NCBI GenBank assembly: GCA_003150225.1
Contig: QAND01000005.1
Coordinates: 43,490 to 107,489, forward strand
Direction of reading: 5' to 3'
Length of the DNA stretch: 64,000 nt
Source: Bacillota bacterium
GTDB taxonomy: Bacteria; Bacillota; Clostridia; Christensenellales; QAND01
This document shows, in pieces, positions 1-7,996 of this stretch. The notes below the pieces were generated by a model. The model saw nothing but the letters and a program-made list of their open reading frames with translations. It had not been told where the DNA came from and made no database searches. The position numbers and the translations under genes are program-made. The number at the start of each line of letters is the position of its first letter. Position 1 is the first letter of the stretch.

Positions 1-27
1 ATGCTAAAATCATCATAATTACATACG

Positions 28-205
28 GAGCAGGACAGAGGTGCGGTTTGCATCAGTAGCAGCGGCCAGGGCGCGGAGCCCGCTAACGCGCTGTGAAAGG
101 GTAAACTGCCGAAGGGAGCGGGTCTGCCGCGGACGGTTCCCTGGCTGGTTGGATGAACAATCTCCCGGCTGTCACCCTCGGGTGGAGCGCTGACTGCCCT
201 CATAC
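28..205 (+). promoter_or_regulatory. Lysine riboswitch (L box) upstream of asd
   Basis: The leader shows the conserved blocks of the lysine riboswitch in the right order: GAGGTGCGG near 38, CATCAGTAGC at 51-60, GTGAAAGGG near 91, GCCGAAGG near 109, CTGG near 141 and GGCTGTC near 167. These match the five-way-junction core of the L-box aptamer. It lies directly before a terminator hairpin and two lysine-pathway genes, so lysine binding should promote termination. The exact P1 boundaries are approximate. Only about 27 bases lie upstream in the window, so the promoter is mostly outside. Confidence 0.92.
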
Positions 206-226
206 CGCGTTTTGCGGTTTGTTGGG

Positions 227-249
227 CGGCGCGCTGAGCGCCGTTTTTT
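227..249 (+). terminator. Riboswitch-controlled intrinsic terminator
   Basis: A 6-bp GC stem (CGGCGC at 227-232, GCGCCG at 238-243) with a 5-base loop is followed by six T. It sits between the lysine aptamer and the asd ribosome binding site (GGAGG near 261), as expected for the expression platform. Confidence 0.85.
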
Positions 250-273
250 CATTATCTAGAGGAGGAAGCAACG

Positions 274-1356
274 ATGAAGAAGTATCAGGTGGCCGTAGTA
301 GGCGCGACCGGCATGGTAGGCCAGCGGTTTGTCACCCTTTTGGAGAACCATCCCTGGTTCCAGCTTTCGGCAGTGGCGGCAAGCGGCCGTAGCGCTGGCA
401 AAACATATGAAGAAGCAGTGGGCGCCCGTTGGGCCATGGCCACCCCCATGCCTCAGTCCGCCAAATCCCTGGTGGTGCTGGACGCCAGCCATGTGGAGGA
501 GGTCGCCAGCCGGTGCGATTTTATCTTCTGTGCCGTGGATATGCAGAAGAGCGAAATTCTGGCTCTGGAGGAAGCCTATGCCAAGGCCGAAACCCCGGTA
601 ATCTCCAACAACTCCGCCAACCGCATGGTAGCCGACGTTCCTATGATCATTCCGGAGATCAACCCCGAACACGCCCAGGTGATCCCCGCCCAGCGGAAAC
701 GGCTGGGCACCCGGACGGGGTTCATCACAGCCAAATCCAACTGCTCCATCCAGAGCTACGTTCCCGCCCTATCCTGCCTTATGGACTTCGGCGTAAAGGA
801 CATCCTGGCCTGCACCTATCAGGCCATTTCGGGCGCGGGCAAAAACTTTGCCACCTGGCCCGAGATGGTGGATAACCTCATCCCCTATATCGGCGGTGAG
901 GAAGAGAAGAGCGAGCAGGAGCCCCTTAAGATCTGGGGCAAGGTGGAGGATGGCAAGATCATCCACGCCGCTTCTCCCCGGATCAGCGCTCAGTGCTACC
1001 GGGTGCCGGTTTCCGATGGCCACACCGCGGCGGTGTATGTCAATTTTGACCGCAAACCCGCCCGGGAGGAGATCATTGCCCGATGGCAGGAATGGACCCC
1101 CCTGCCCCAGCAATTAAAGCTGCCCAGCGCCCCGCAGCAGTTCCTCACCTATTTCAATGAGGATGACCGGCCCCAGGCTAAGCTGGACCGGGAGCTGTAT
1201 GGCGGCATGGGCATTACCATGGGCCGTCTCCGGGAGGACAATATCTTCGACTACAAATTTGCCTGCTTGTCCCACAACACCCTTCGCGGCGCGGCGGGCG
1301 GCGGCGTGCTCTGCGCCGAGCTGCTCTGCGCCCAGGAGTACATTCCCCATAAATAA
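274..1356 (+). CDS. asd: Aspartate-semialdehyde dehydrogenase
   Basis: Makes aspartate semialdehyde from aspartyl phosphate with NADPH, the branch point to lysine, threonine and methionine; cytosolic. The 360-residue protein begins with a Rossmann motif GATGMVG (residues 10-16), has the catalytic cysteine in SNCS (Cys157) and a candidate catalytic histidine in DGHTAAV (His250). Length and sequence style resemble the archaeal/fungal branch of Asd rather than the shorter E. coli type. The ATG follows GGAGGAAGCAACG. dapA starts 14 bases after the stop, so the two form an operon under the lysine riboswitch. Confidence 0.95.
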   Translation: MKKYQVAVVGATGMVGQRFVTLLENHPWFQLSAVAASGRSAGKTYEEAVGARWAMATPMPQSAKSLVVLDASHVEEVASRCDFIFCAVDMQKSEILALEEAYAKAETPVISNNSANRMVADVPMIIPEINPEHAQVIPAQRKRLGTRTGFITAKSNCSIQSYVPALSCLMDFGVKDILACTYQAISGAGKNFATWPEMVDNLIPYIGGEEEKSEQEPLKIWGKVEDGKIIHAASPRISAQCYRVPVSDGHTAAVYVNFDRKPAREEIIARWQEWTPLPQQLKLPSAPQQFLTYFNEDDRPQAKLDRELYGGMGITMGRLREDNIFDYKFACLSHNTLRGAAGGGVLCAELLCAQEYIPHK

Positions 1357-1370
1357 AAGGAGGTAGCGCC

Positions 1371-2252
1371 ATGACCCTGTTTACCGGCTCCTGTACCGCT
1401 ATGATCACACCCTTTACGGAAGACGGCATCGACTTCGAGGCCTATGGCCGGCTCATAGACTTCCAGATAGAAAATGGCACCGACGCCCTGTTGATCGCCG
1501 GCACCACCGGAGAACCCCCCACCATGACGGCCCAGGAAAAAAGCGATCTCATCCGCTTCGCCCTAGATCGGATCAATAAGCGGGTGCCCGCCATCGTCTC
1601 CACCGGCGGCAACAATACCGCCGCCGTCATCGAGGCCAGCTTGGCCGCACAAGCGGCGGGTGCGGACTGCCTTCTGGTGGTAACTCCCTATTACAACAAA
1701 GCCACCCAAAAGGGCCTCATCGCCCATTACAACGCCGTGGCCGACGCGGTGGATACTCCCATTATGGTCTATAATGTGCCGGGCCGTACCGGAGTCAACC
1801 TGCTTCCCGGTACCTTTGCGGAGATCGCCCGCCACAAGAATATCGTTGCCATGAAGGAGGCCTGTGGCAACGTAGCTCAGGCCCAGGAGACCCTGCGGCT
1901 CAGCCGGGGCCAGGCGGATCTGTACTGTGGCGAGGACGCCATCACCGTACCCTTGATGGCCATGGGCGCCAAGGGCGTGGTATCGGTGGTCAGCAACATC
2001 CTGCCCCGGGATACTCACGAGATGTGCGCCGCCGCCCTGCGGGGGGATTTCACCACCGCCGCCGAGATGCAGCATCGGCTAAACCCCGTCATCGACGCTC
2101 TGTTCTGCGAGGTAAGCCCCATCCCCGTCAAGACCGCCGCCGGTCTCATGGGCTTGTGTAGCGATCGGGTTCGGCTGCCCCTCTGTCCCATGGAGGAACC
2201 CACCAAAAACCGGCTGATCCGCGCCATGCGGGACTACGGCATCCAGTTCTGA
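1371..2252 (+). CDS. dapA: 4-hydroxy-tetrahydrodipicolinate synthase
   Basis: Condenses pyruvate with aspartate semialdehyde, the first committed step to lysine and diaminopimelate. The 293-residue TIM-barrel protein carries the TTGE motif (Thr45-Thr46), the YNVPGRT motif (Tyr134) and the Schiff-base lysine in AMKEACGN (Lys162). Length is normal for the family. AAAGGAGG precedes the ATG. It is second in the riboswitch-controlled asd-dapA unit and is followed by a hairpin terminator before dapB. Confidence 0.96.
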   Translation: MTLFTGSCTAMITPFTEDGIDFEAYGRLIDFQIENGTDALLIAGTTGEPPTMTAQEKSDLIRFALDRINKRVPAIVSTGGNNTAAVIEASLAAQAAGADCLLVVTPYYNKATQKGLIAHYNAVADAVDTPIMVYNVPGRTGVNLLPGTFAEIARHKNIVAMKEACGNVAQAQETLRLSRGQADLYCGEDAITVPLMAMGAKGVVSVVSNILPRDTHEMCAAALRGDFTTAAEMQHRLNPVIDALFCEVSPIPVKTAAGLMGLCSDRVRLPLCPMEEPTKNRLIRAMRDYGIQF

Positions 2253-2261
2253 CATCACACA

Positions 2262-2284
2262 AAAGGGCCTACGGGCCCTTTTTT
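2262..2284 (+). terminator. Intrinsic terminator between dapA and dapB
   Basis: AAAGGGCC and GGCCCTTT pair around a 4-base loop and run into a T tract ending at 2284. dapB starts only 26 bases later, so this may be a partial terminator that sets dapB level below asd-dapA. Confidence 0.75.
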
Positions 2285-2309
2285 ACAAAGGATCTAACGA
2301 GGTGTTACT

Positions 2310-3518
2310 ATGATCGATGTTTTGTTGACCGGCGCCCTCGGCGTCATGGGTGGCATAGTGCGAGACGCCATCTCCCAAACCCAGGATCTGCGCATCATAG
2401 CAGGGGTGGACATCGCCCCCAACGACAGTCTTCCCTTTCCCGTCTATCCCTCCTTGGACTCGGTTCGGGAGGCCCCCCAGGTGGTGCTGGATTTCTCCCA
2501 TTTTTCCGCCCTCAGCTCCATTCTGGACTACTGCCTAGAGCGTCAGCTTCCGGTGGTGATCTGCGCCACCGGGCATACCATGGAGCAGCGGCGGGAAATC
2601 CAGCGGGCGGCGGAGCGCATTCCCGTATTCTTTTCCGCCAATATGAGCCTGGGTGTAAACCTCATCAAACATCTAAGCCAGGAAGCCGCCAGCCTTCTGG
2701 AGCCAGCCTACGATATCGAGATTTTGGAAAAGCATCACAATCGCAAAATAGACGCGCCCAGCGGCACGGCCAACATGCTGGCCGAAGCCATCAACGAAGC
2801 CGTAGCTCAGCCCAAGAGCTTTGTTTATGAGCGCCACAGCAAACGGGAGCCCCGGAAAAAAACCGATTTGGGCATTCATTCCATCCGGGGAGGGACCACG
2901 GTTGGAGAGCATTCCGTCCTCTTCTACGGAGAGGACGAGGTGGTGGAACTAACCCACATCGCCAATTCCCGGCGGATCTTCGCCACCGGAGCGGTAAGCG
3001 CCCTGCGGTACATCGCGGAAAAGGGCCCCGGCCTCTACTCCATGGACAACCTCCTTGCCGAGGACCAGGCGGTGACGGATATTCGGAGCCTTTCCCACCA
3101 GACCCTTTTCAATCTAGCGGGAAAATTGAGCCCCGACGCCTTCCTGGAGATCTTTGCCGCCATTGCCCAGGAAGGAATTCCGGTGGACGTTATCACATAC
3201 AGCTTTAGCGGCGTGATCTCCCACCTAACCCTTTCGGTGGACAACGCCCACAGCGCCGTGGTGACCGCCGCCATCTCCCCCATTCTAGACCGCCATGGCC
3301 TCTCCATGGATCTGATGGCAGACCTCAGTAAGATCACCATCCGGGGGCCCGGCATGGAGTTCGAGGCTGGCGTGGGCGCCAGACTCTTCCGTCCCCTGAT
3401 TCAGGCGGGCATTCCTCCCCTGTCGGTGGCCACCAGCGAAGAAAAAATCGTTCTCCTGGTGCCTGGCAAGATGGAGGAGCAGGCCCTTTCCCTTTTGGCC
3501 CAAGAATACGCCCGGTAA
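2310..3518 (+). CDS. dapB: Dihydrodipicolinate reductase fused to tandem ACT domains
   Basis: Residues 1 to about 262 are a complete DapB, which reduces the DapA product with NAD(P)H: nucleotide motif GALGVMG (8-14), ATGHT (87-90), the HH pair in EKHHNRK (142-143), and DAPSGT (148-153). Residues about 264-402 are extra and look like the paired ACT domains at the C-terminus of aspartokinases, first around 264-320 and second around 338-400 (KITIRGPGME, then VATSEEKIVLLV). Ordinary DapB is about 250-270 residues. The context is the lysine operon, so the ACT pair most likely senses lysine or another pathway amino acid; that is inference. The ATG follows ACGAGGTGTTACT. Confidence 0.92.
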   Translation: MIDVLLTGALGVMGGIVRDAISQTQDLRIIAGVDIAPNDSLPFPVYPSLDSVREAPQVVLDFSHFSALSSILDYCLERQLPVVICATGHTMEQRREIQRAAERIPVFFSANMSLGVNLIKHLSQEAASLLEPAYDIEILEKHHNRKIDAPSGTANMLAEAINEAVAQPKSFVYERHSKREPRKKTDLGIHSIRGGTTVGEHSVLFYGEDEVVELTHIANSRRIFATGAVSALRYIAEKGPGLYSMDNLLAEDQAVTDIRSLSHQTLFNLAGKLSPDAFLEIFAAIAQEGIPVDVITYSFSGVISHLTLSVDNAHSAVVTAAISPILDRHGLSMDLMADLSKITIRGPGMEFEAGVGARLFRPLIQAGIPPLSVATSEEKIVLLVPGKMEEQALSLLAQEYAR

Positions 3519-3555
3519 AGGCGCGTATCGACATCAGTTCCTATATTGATAGTGC

Positions 3556-3591
3556 ACATAAAAAGGCTCCCAGGGGGGAGCCTTTTTATGT
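3556..3591. terminator. Bidirectional terminator after dapB
   Basis: A 16-bp perfect stem (3556-3571 with 3576-3591) has A-rich and T-rich ends on both strands. The remaining 200 bases up to 3790 hold no ORF with a credible start; nothing else was recognised there. Confidence 0.75.
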
Positions 3592-3790
3592 ACTGCAGAA
3601 TCCTCATTTTCGAGCATAGGCAGCAGGTCAGTTCGCATCTTGCGATTCTCAGGTTCTTTTTCATACGCGCCCCCATAGATTCATATTTCTCTTCCCGGTT
3701 CTCCTTTTCCATCCTGCACAGCCTTTAGCAGAACCCCCGGCAATTCGCCTTCCTCTGGAACTACTCCATGGCCATTTTCACAATATAGCA

Positions 3791-3817
3791 AAAAAGGAGC
3801 GCATAAGCGCTCCTTTT
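3791..3817 (-). terminator. Terminator of the hydrogenase gene
   Basis: GGAGCGC at 3796-3802 pairs with GCGCTCC at 3807-3813 around ATAA. The A run on the plus strand gives a U tract for minus-strand transcripts leaving the hydrogenase gene. Confidence 0.85.
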
Positions 3818-3827
3818 ACAGTTCTTG

Positions 3828-5573
3828 TTACTGTTCCCCGCCGAACTTAGGCCGAGCGGTGTAATGGGTGTGCAACAGCTCGTGGGCCTTGTGGCTGCCG
3901 GGCTCCCCGAAGAACTCCTTGTAAACCCGCTGGATGGAGGGGTTCTGGTGGCTCTTCCGGATGACCTTGGCCTCGTCCTCGTCGTAGATAGCCTTGGCGC
4001 GGAGGGTCCGCACATCCTTCAACATCTTTACATTGGCAGGTACGATGGGCTGGCCGCCGCCGTTTACGCAGCCGCCGGGGCAGGCCATAACCTCGATGAA
4101 GTGATAGCCAGAGTCGCCCTTCCTTACCTTCTCCATGAGCTTCCGGGCGTTGGCGGTACCATGTGCAACGGCAACCTTAATATCCATACCAGCCACGTTG
4201 ACAGTGGCTTCCTTCACACCCTCAATGCCCCGCACATCATTGTACTCAATGGTCTGGATATCCTGGCCGGACAGAATGTCCGCCACGGTACGGAGAGCAG
4301 CCTCCATGACGCCGCCGGTAGCGCCGAAGATTACGGCAGCGCCGGTAGAATCGCCATAGATCTGGTCGAAGTCCTCATCGGGCAGCAGGTTGAACTCAAT
4401 GCCAGCCTGCTTGATCATCTTGCCAAGCTCACGGGTGGTCAGAACAGCGTCGATATCCTGATAGCCGCAGCTATTCATCTCAGGCCGCTGAATCTCGTAT
4501 TTCTTGGCGGTGCAGGGCATGACGGATACCGAATAAATATCCTTAGGATCGATGCCCGCCTCCTGAGCATAAACGGACTTCACAACGGCGCCCATCATCT
4601 GCTGGGGAGACTTACAGGAGGAAAGGTTGTCAAGAAGATCATGGTACTCATGCTCACAGAACTTGATCCAGCCGGGCGAGCAGGAAGTGATCACTGGCAG
4701 CTTACCGCCGTTCTTAATCCGGTCGATGACCTCAGTGCCCTCCTCCATAATGGTCAGGTCCGCGGCAAAATCGGTATCAAAGACCTTATCAGCGCCCAAC
4801 CGCCGGATGGCAGCGGCCATCTTCCCGGTCACCCGGGTGCCGATGGGCAAACCAAACTCCTCGCCCAGGGCCACCCGGACGGAGGGAGCGGTATGGAACA
4901 CCACGTGCTTGGTGGGATCGTTGATGGCGTCCCACACCTGAGCGGTGGAATCCTTCTCGTAAAGGGCGCCCACGGGGCAGGCCTGGATGCACTGTCCGCA
5001 GTTGACGCACTTGGACTCAGCCAAGGGCCGGTCAAAGGGCACGCCGATATCGCTCTTATAGCCGCGGTTCCGGATGCCAATAGCGCCGATCTGCTGTACC
5101 TCGTTACAGGCCGCTACGCAGCGCTTGCACAGAATGCATTTATTGGGATCCCGCACAATGGAGGGAGACGCCAAATCCAAAGGCAGGTTCTTCTTGGGCA
5201 TTTCATACTTGATATCGTCGATACCCAGCTCCTCGGCCAAAGCCTGAAGCTCGCACTTGCCGTTGCGGGGGCAGGTGAGGCAGGCCCGGTCATGATCAGC
5301 CAGGATGAGCTCTACCACAAACTTCCGGGCCTTGCGGACCTTATCTGTGTTGGTATAGATCTCCATCCCCTCGTTGATGGGCATCACGCAGGCGGCGGCA
5401 AGAGCTCTTGCGCCCTTGATCTCCACCAGACAAACCCGGCAGGCGCCAATGGCGTTCACATCCTTCAGGTAACAAAGGGTAGGAATTTTAATCCCGTTTG
5501 CACGGGCGGCCTCCAATACGGTAGACCCCTCTGCCGCCTGCATCGGAACACCATTGATTTTGATGTTAACCAT
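3828..5573 (-). CDS. hydA: [FeFe] hydrogenase, catalytic subunit
   Basis: Catalyses H2 formation or uptake, disposing of fermentation electrons. Domains of the 581-residue protein: [2Fe-2S] ferredoxin (Cys34, 45, 48, 62), His/Cys-ligated cluster (His94, Cys98, 101, 107), two [4Fe-4S] motifs (Cys146-156 and 189-199), H-cluster domain, and the small C-terminal domain ending HELLHTHY. H-cluster motifs are TSCSPGW (296-302), MPCTAKKYE (352-360) and EVMACPGGCVNGGGQP (494-509). The first motif has Cys-Ser where the classical enzyme has Cys-Cys; I recall this variant in HydA of multisubunit NAD-linked enzymes. No NuoE/NuoF-like partner genes lie nearby, so partner and electron donor are unknown. SD GGAGGAAATGAAGC precedes the ATG. 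Confidence 0.95.
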   Translation of the reverse strand: MVNIKINGVPMQAAEGSTVLEAARANGIKIPTLCYLKDVNAIGACRVCLVEIKGARALAAACVMPINEGMEIYTNTDKVRKARKFVVELILADHDRACLTCPRNGKCELQALAEELGIDDIKYEMPKKNLPLDLASPSIVRDPNKCILCKRCVAACNEVQQIGAIGIRNRGYKSDIGVPFDRPLAESKCVNCGQCIQACPVGALYEKDSTAQVWDAINDPTKHVVFHTAPSVRVALGEEFGLPIGTRVTGKMAAAIRRLGADKVFDTDFAADLTIMEEGTEVIDRIKNGGKLPVITSCSPGWIKFCEHEYHDLLDNLSSCKSPQQMMGAVVKSVYAQEAGIDPKDIYSVSVMPCTAKKYEIQRPEMNSCGYQDIDAVLTTRELGKMIKQAGIEFNLLPDEDFDQIYGDSTGAAVIFGATGGVMEAALRTVADILSGQDIQTIEYNDVRGIEGVKEATVNVAGMDIKVAVAHGTANARKLMEKVRKGDSGYHFIEVMACPGGCVNGGGQPIVPANVKMLKDVRTLRAKAIYDEDEAKVIRKSHQNPSIQRVYKEFFGEPGSHKAHELLHTHYTARPKFGGEQ

Positions 5574-5705
5574 GCTTCATTTCCTCCAACTCTATCGCTT
5601 ACTTTTACGCCATAATCCCCTCTTTATGTCGCAGAGCCATGGCGGAATGTCAACCTACAAAAAAGGACAAAACAAGACCTTTATGTGAAAAAATAGCCAA
5701 ATAGA

Positions 5706-5734
5706 ATTATAGTATTTTATATGTGCTTTGTCAA
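5706..5734 (-). promoter_or_regulatory. Consensus sigma-A promoter of hydA
   Basis: On the minus strand TTGACA (5729-5734), a 17-base spacer and TATAAT (5706-5711) match the vegetative consensus at all 12 positions. The predicted start near 5699 gives a leader of about 125 bases before hydA. A second TTGACA at 5648-5653 lies inside the leader and has no good -10. Confidence 0.85.
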
Positions 5735-5767
5735 ACTGAAACCAGCCCAAATAGTGAAAACTCCGCC

Positions 5768-5798
5768 GTTTCGTCCCTTCATTTTGAAGGGACGAAAC
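5768..5798. terminator. Perfect 13-bp hairpin downstream of the amidohydrolase
   Basis: 5768-5780 and 5786-5798 are exact inverted repeats around a 5-base loop. It lies just after the amidohydrolase stop (minus strand) and before the hydA promoter. The T run follows it on the plus strand, while on the minus strand only a short TTTT occurs several bases later, so its termination activity for the amidohydrolase is plausible but not certain. Confidence 0.55.
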
Positions 5799-5837
5799 CG
5801 GTTTTTCCCATGGGCGGAGATATTTAGCAGGTTTGCT

Positions 5838-7181
5838 TTACGCCTTGGGGGCGTCCATCTCAATCACTTCGGTTTTGTTCATGCTCTCCATATACGCAAG
5901 ATACGCTTCCTTGGTGAGCTTGGGAGTAAAGCCGTCCTTTAACTCATGAGCCAGCTTGGCGCCGTCCTTCAAAAGATGATAGGCGGTCAGCGCGAAGATC
6001 TTAGCGGTAACAATATAGGCCAGCTCCTCATCTGCGATGTCATAATTCACCTGATGCCCGCCGCCGCATGCGCCGCCGGTGCGGAACTCCATGGTAGGCA
6101 TGATATGGGTCAGGTCGCCTACATCGGTGGAGCCAGTGGAGTGGTCCTTCTCCCCCGCCCAGGTCATCTCATAGGGATAGGCCTCCTTGATGGTCTCGGC
6201 GGCCTGGTTAAGCGCGTCGATATTCTCCAAGGGGATGGTGGGCAAATACCCCGGCATGGTGACGATCTCGCATCCCGCGCCCACGGCAAGGGCGCCCGCC
6301 CGGAAGGCCCGATCAGTCTTCTTATCGGCGTCCATAACCATCTCCATGGTGTTGGCCCGGACCAAGGTCTCCACCACCACGTCATCGGGGATCACATTGA
6401 CCAAATCCCCGCCCCGGGTGATGATGGGATGAATGCGGACGGTATCCTTATCCTGGAAGGTTTCCCGCTGGAACTGGACGGCAGTGATGCCCAAGGTCGC
6501 GGCATTCAGCGCGTTCACGCCCTTGTGGGGAGAACCTGCCGCATGGGTAGCCACGCCCTTATAATTGATGGTTTTGGCGGTAAAGCCATTGTTGGTGGCC
6601 GACCCAATGATGACCTTATCCTCGGTAACGGTGTGATGCACCACGTTGATGTCCACATCGTCAAAAGCACCGATGCGGATCAGCTCGCACTTGCCGCCCA
6701 GGTAGCGGATAATGCCCTGATCCATCAGACTCTTCTTAAAGTCCACCTCGCCGCACTCCTCGCTGGGTACAGCGTAGAACACCACCCGGCCAGCTAAGGC
6801 CTCGGCGATCTCCGGATCCGTCAAGGCGAGCGCCGCGCCCATAACGCCTGCCATCTGGGCATGGTGGCCACAGCAGTGGGCGGCGCCGGTCTCGGCCCAG
6901 GCATGGGCATGGTTGGGAATGGCAAGGGCGTCCAATTCCCCAATGAGGGCTACGGTAGGGCCCTCCTGTCCGCCGGACAGATACCCCTTTACGCCGGTCA
7001 CAGCCAGCTTCTCCTGGATCTCGGTGATGCCCGTATCCCGAAGAGCCTCCACAAACTTGCCGGCGGTACGATACTCCTTGTAGCCCAGCTCGGCGTGATC
7101 ATAGATATCCCGGGCAAAGGCGATGATTTTCTCCCGGTTCTGGTCAATGCGTTCCAGTATTTTTTGTTCCATCCGATCCAT
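5838..7181 (-). CDS. M20-family amidohydrolase (AbgB-like)
   Basis: A zinc amidohydrolase/peptidase of the M20 family, about 447 residues. Metal-site signatures are CCGHHAQM near residue 100, the acidic pair in PSEECGEVD and a late GGGHQVNYD. The overall pattern is closest to the p-aminobenzoyl-glutamate hydrolase AbgB or aminoacylase-like branch; the substrate cannot be told from sequence. An in-frame ATG at 7190 abuts AGAGG directly, so the ATG at 7181 (MDRMEQ), 9 bases from AGAGG, is the better start. The gene stands alone; upstream lie an extended -10 and a seven-codon ORF. Confidence 0.88.
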   Translation of the reverse strand: MDRMEQKILERIDQNREKIIAFARDIYDHAELGYKEYRTAGKFVEALRDTGITEIQEKLAVTGVKGYLSGGQEGPTVALIGELDALAIPNHAHAWAETGAAHCCGHHAQMAGVMGAALALTDPEIAEALAGRVVFYAVPSEECGEVDFKKSLMDQGIIRYLGGKCELIRIGAFDDVDINVVHHTVTEDKVIIGSATNNGFTAKTINYKGVATHAAGSPHKGVNALNAATLGITAVQFQRETFQDKDTVRIHPIITRGGDLVNVIPDDVVVETLVRANTMEMVMDADKKTDRAFRAGALAVGAGCEIVTMPGYLPTIPLENIDALNQAAETIKEAYPYEMTWAGEKDHSTGSTDVGDLTHIMPTMEFRTGGACGGGHQVNYDIADEELAYIVTAKIFALTAYHLLKDGAKLAHELKDGFTPKLTKEAYLAYMESMNKTEVIEMDAPKA

Positions 7182-7282
7182 GCGCTTCATCCTCTTTTCT
7201 CATAGTTTATCGGCATAGGCCATCAGCGCCTCCAAAAAAGCGCTAAAAACAAACCCCATTTATAGATAGTAAATTCCTATAA

Positions 7283-7291
7283 ATTATAGCA
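7283..7291 (-). promoter_or_regulatory. Extended -10 promoter of the amidohydrolase
   Basis: TGCTATAAT on the minus strand is a full TATAAT (7283-7288) with the TGn extension. No good -35 is present. It would start transcription near 7276, giving a leader of about 95 bases. Confidence 0.5.
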
Positions 7292-7440
7292 CCCTTTCCC
7301 ACCATTTTGTAGGCTCTTTCGCATTTAAAAGAATTCCGAATTCCATTTGCGTTCCCGCCGGTCCACACGACGGGGTACGTCAGCCTTCCTCTTGTGCCGG
7401 CTTGCCAATGACGATAAAATAAAGAAAAGGAGGGAATTCC

Positions 7441-7995
7441 ATGTCTAAAAAGATTCTTGTGGTAACGGGTAGCGCCCGTCGGAATGGCAATAGTGACCAG
7501 CTGGCCCAGGCCTTCGCACGAGGGGCGCAGAAAGCTGGACATCATGTGACGCTCTTTTCCGCCGCACAAAAGCGCATCGGAGGTTGTCTCGGCTGCGATC
7601 TATGCTGGAGCCAAGGCCGTCCCTGCATCCAGAAGGACGATATGACAGAAGCCTATCCGCTCTTTCAAGAGGCAGATGTTCTGGCCCTGGCAAGTCCGGT
7701 GTATTTCTCCTGCCTCACCGCCCAGCTAAAAGCCTTTTTGGACCGGACCTATTGCTTTGGCTCCCTCTCCGAAGAGCATAAATCCCATATCCGGGAAAGC
7801 GTTCTTCTCCTGACGGCCGGGGACGCCCCCGAAAGCGCCGTCTTTGACGCTCCCCTCAAAATCTACCGGGATACCATCCGGTTCTGGAAGGTCCAAGATC
7901 GGGGCATTATCAAGGCCGGCGGCCTGGGAGAAAAGGGAGCCATTCAAGGAACCCATTGGCTCCAGGAGGCGGAAGCCCTTGGCCGCTCCATCTGA
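7441..7995 (+). CDS. NADPH-dependent FMN reductase / flavodoxin-fold protein
   Basis: A 184-residue flavodoxin-like oxidoreductase of the NADPH-dependent FMN reductase type. The N-terminus has the FMN phosphate loop in TGSARRNGNSDQL, a cysteine-rich GCLGCDLCW segment near residues 44-52, the SPVYF loop near 86 and the flavin-contact FLDRTYCF. Members reduce quinones, iron or other small acceptors; the substrate here is unknown. SD AAAGGAGGGAATTCC precedes the ATG. The stop is followed within two bases by the start of the DUF5131 gene, suggesting cotranscription. Confidence 0.85.
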   Translation: MSKKILVVTGSARRNGNSDQLAQAFARGAQKAGHHVTLFSAAQKRIGGCLGCDLCWSQGRPCIQKDDMTEAYPLFQEADVLALASPVYFSCLTAQLKAFLDRTYCFGSLSEEHKSHIRESVLLLTAGDAPESAVFDAPLKIYRDTIRFWKVQDRGIIKAGGLGEKGAIQGTHWLQEAEALGRSI

Positions 7996-7996
7996 G

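Noticed and set aside
3401-3712. Cys-containing small ORF on the minus strand beyond dapB
   Set aside because: Passes through the dapB terminator and into dapB antisense; no ribosome binding site.
3825-5615. 596-codon ORF on the plus strand
   Set aside because: It is the antisense of hydA, whose motifs are unambiguous; its translation is low-complexity Gly/Leu/His-rich without family features.
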